Origin: Whitmania pigra
Lineage: Eukaryota > Annelida > Clitellata > Hirudinida > Haemopidae
Length of the DNA stretch: 64,000 bases
Assembly: GCA_021613335.1 (NCBI GenBank)
Contig: JAJTWR010000130.1
Location: 27,006 to 91,005, forward strand
Direction: 5' to 3'
The position numbers and the translations under genes are program-made. Positions within the stretch are counted from its first letter, which is position 1; each line of letters starts with the position of its first letter. The notes under the pieces were generated by a model, which was not told the DNA's origin, made no database searches, and saw nothing but the letters and a program-made list of their open reading frames with translations. Positions 63,301 to 64,000 of the stretch are shown here, piece by piece.

Positions 63301-63615
63301 TGTTATGTATGTTATGTTTTCCTTCTCTGGCATGGATGCGTCAATCTTGAACGAACCGTAAATTGGTAGAACATCACCTGTAACCGACCTGTATTCAATT
63401 GAATTTCTTTGGAGTTTTGGGCAGCCTAATTCGGTCCATATTGTCTTCGAAATAAAACTGTCGCGTGTACCGCTGTCCAACTCGAATTCATAAAGTTTCT
63501 TGCCAAGTTGTATCTTTTGTAAGAGCGGATCATTATCATGCATTCTTTTGATTATTTGCACGACGTTTCGTGGTTTCTTCTGGAAACACATTCGTAATGG
63601 CCTTTCCTTCCACAA
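60343..63615 (-). CDS. pol: Ty3/gypsy retrotransposon pol polyprotein
   Basis: A 1090-residue open frame: retropepsin-like protease (active-site LDSGT, Asp47), reverse transcriptase (about 190-370; KIDLADAY with Asp288, LPFGISSAP, YLDD at 348-351), RNase H (about 485-620; Asp496 in CDAS), integrase zinc finger (HH-CC; HLGHFG to CRGCSSCQEQ, about 722-761) and integrase core D786, D840, E876. The domain order PR-RT-RH-IN is that of Ty3/gypsy elements. The stop codon lies about 11 bases inside the LTR, after the polypurine tract. All catalytic residues are present, but the link to gag is broken by a frameshift. No envelope gene is seen. The nominal Met is probably internal to a gag-pol frame. 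Confidence 0.93.
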   Translation of the reverse strand: MWKERPLRMCFQKKPRNVVQIIKRMHDNDPLLQKIQLGKKLYEFELDSGTRDSFISKTIWTELGCPKLQRNSIEYRSVTGDVLPIYGSFKIDASMPEKENITYITFNVTPKQLNLLGRVAMLQLQVDLSKKLQESQRICLVQNEEIHSNLNTNDVQKKCRDLCQKFEELFQPGLGLLKDCELEIKFKEEAVPVFKKPRTVPFAIMEDLNQALEAGIQKGIWIPTKFNDWGTPIVPIRKKGSGSKVKLRVCGDYAITANSQLETHRHQMPLPEDLIRKLSGSKFFTKIDLADAYNQIKLGPESQRRLALSTPRGVFLQTRLPFGISSAPGYFQEIMDNLTSDLPGVVVYLDDILIGGATEQEHLQNLKNTLQKLQDSGLKCNKEKCCFAQESLDYLGHTLSREGVGPGGKVDAVASMSRPVNISELKSFLGSIQFYHKFIPDLSTVAEPLYSLTRKNIKWFWGPNQEKSFNRLKELLLKRVQLAHFDPKLQVGIACDASEVGLGAVLFHRYPDGSERPIFNVSKLLSESQSKYSQIHKEALSIIYAVQKFHPYLYGRKFILVTDHKPLLVLFDPNKAVPKLTLNRLTRWALILQQYNYTIEYRKTSEHGNADALSRLPSGEDKIFDDAEKELEFSNVCTIHALSQQITSTDSKAISEETAKDSVITTVLRYMEKGWPQKINEDEVKFFKRLKDSLSFEGKCLWMGNRLVIPKRLRNEVLQLLHLGHFGMQKMKYLARTAVYWPRVDREIEILCRGCSSCQEQHNNPPKALNHPWVVPDEPWSRLHVDHAVNFLGTNWLIVVDAFSRYPCIHPTSGLTAKATMELLEEDFAHFGYPHSLVSDNAQAFMSEEFKSFLNERGIRHLTGAPYHPATNGHAERLVQTFKKSMNKSRLNPKMALQEFLIQYRRTPLESGLSPCELLKGRQIRARVDVLRPSPSLLTKEVALTQRKNKERFAVGSPCYAKYFGPHRDRQPRWVPAIIQQILGPRLFVVKSLRQGYLWKRHIDQIRHRYGVEQDADPGDPVVVHPSLIVKPTSERPRQLQEPTPRRGQRTIKEPRPEVRFPSPTMPRRSERIRQQLNRRLLLKGEVLRS

Positions 63616-64000
63616 AAATTACAAACAACACCAGTCTTCTTACATTTGTCGGCCCAATGTTCCGCACTACCACACCTGTAACAATTGTAACGCTTTGTAG
63701 GGTGTGCATTGTCTCGCTTGAATGTTTTGCTGGTATCGTATCTTTTGCTTGAAATGTCTTTTCTTTGAAATGGAGTCTGTTCTCCTCTCTTGGCGTGAGC
63801 TATCTGTTCCGGTTTCAACTGAATAGCCTGAATTGACTCCGAAGTCGAATGGTGTACTGTGTCTTTGGCCACGGTGGCCGCTCCTTCGATCTCATTTGCC
63901 ACTTCCACTGCTTTAGCAAAAGACAGTTCCTCTTCTGGGATTCTAAACAATGCTTTCAGAACTGCTTCATTTTGAATGCTGCATATAAAATTTGTTCGGA
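63552..64000 (-). CDS. gag: gag nucleocapsid C terminus (frameshifted, runs off window)
   Basis: The minus-strand frame carries a CCHC zinc knuckle (CYRCGSAEHWADKC) and the first half of a second one (CNFCGRKGHYE); the remaining Cys lies in the pol frame, so a single-base-type frameshift splits this knuckle near 63590. Upstream the frame is Lys/Glu-rich, with no Met needed because gag continues beyond 64000. Binds RNA for packaging in related elements. Confidence 0.82.
   Translation of the reverse strand, partial: RTNFICSIQNEAVLKALFRIPEEELSFAKAVEVANEIEGAATVAKDTVHHSTSESIQAIQLKPEQIAHAKRGEQTPFQRKDISSKRYDTSKTFKRDNAHPTKRYNCYRCGSAEHWADKCKKTGVVCNFCGRKGHYECVSRRNHETSCK

Larger units (their letters stand above)
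60115..64000 (-). mobile_element. Ty3/gypsy LTR retrotransposon (partial, 3' end in window)
   Basis: Gag zinc knuckles, full pol, polypurine tract and 3' LTR in the correct order on the minus strand. The 5' LTR, primer-binding site and most of gag lie beyond the window. It abuts the outer end of the inverted-duplication right arm. Confidence 0.9.

Overview
Eukaryotic, A+T-rich genomic DNA with many short phase-conserved introns, GT-AG splice sites, TATA boxes, AATAAA signals and abundant (ATT)n microsatellites. Two mitochondrial-clan cytochrome P450s, a clan-2 P450, rhamnose-binding (SUEL) lectin receptors and CR1/Jockey-like, Ty3/gypsy, Tc1/mariner-like and MULE-like elements point to a bilaterian invertebrate. 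I cannot name the species; a tunicate or other marine invertebrate is plausible but unproven. Exons were joined by hand from splice sites; every complete model closes in frame.

Layout. 1-2.6 kb: no gene recognised. 2.7-4.3 kb: an intronless microsomal-type P450 (+). 5.6-6.5 kb: a small rhodanese gene (-) with a mitochondrial-type N terminus. 7.7-11.3 and 12.2-16.7 kb: two tandem 11-exon mitochondrial P450 genes (+) with identical intron phases, a perfect DR2 nuclear-receptor site before the first and a DR1-like site before the second. 16.8-19.6 kb: no gene seen.

19.6-58.5 kb is an interleaved cluster of two cell-surface families. Family 1 (three genes: 24.9-19.6 kb -, 25.7-28.0 kb +, 34.1-36.0 kb +, plus a relic at 45.5-45.7 kb) encodes signal peptide, SUEL lectin, CUB-like domain, sushi-like module, transmembrane helix and cytoplasmic tail; two tails and the relic share a DPxY(Y/H)(V/I)(L/M)E motif. 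Family 2 (six genes: 28.8-31.2 kb +, 40.0-36.9 kb -, 42.1-45.3 kb +, 49.7-46.2 kb -, 54.3-50.9 kb -, 58.5-55.2 kb -) encodes secreted FG-GAP/VCBS-like proteins of about 380-490 residues with a Ser/Thr-rich C-terminal stalk and a terminal hydrophobic segment suggesting a GPI anchor. All six share six exons and intron phases 1-1-1-0-2.

The cluster is heavily rearranged: a roughly 5-kb inverted duplication (40.46-45.51 and 55.01-60.11 kb) around a 9.5-kb spacer carries one family-2 gene in each arm; a sushi-module exon is almost identical between two otherwise diverged receptors; scrambled FG-GAP exon pieces lie against MULE transposase fragments. The right end (60.1-64.0 kb) is a Ty3/gypsy retrotransposon (-), running out of the window, with a frameshift in gag-pol.

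A working idea (inference only) is that this is a diversifying recognition locus pairing transmembrane lectin receptors with GPI-anchored propeller-like ectoproteins.
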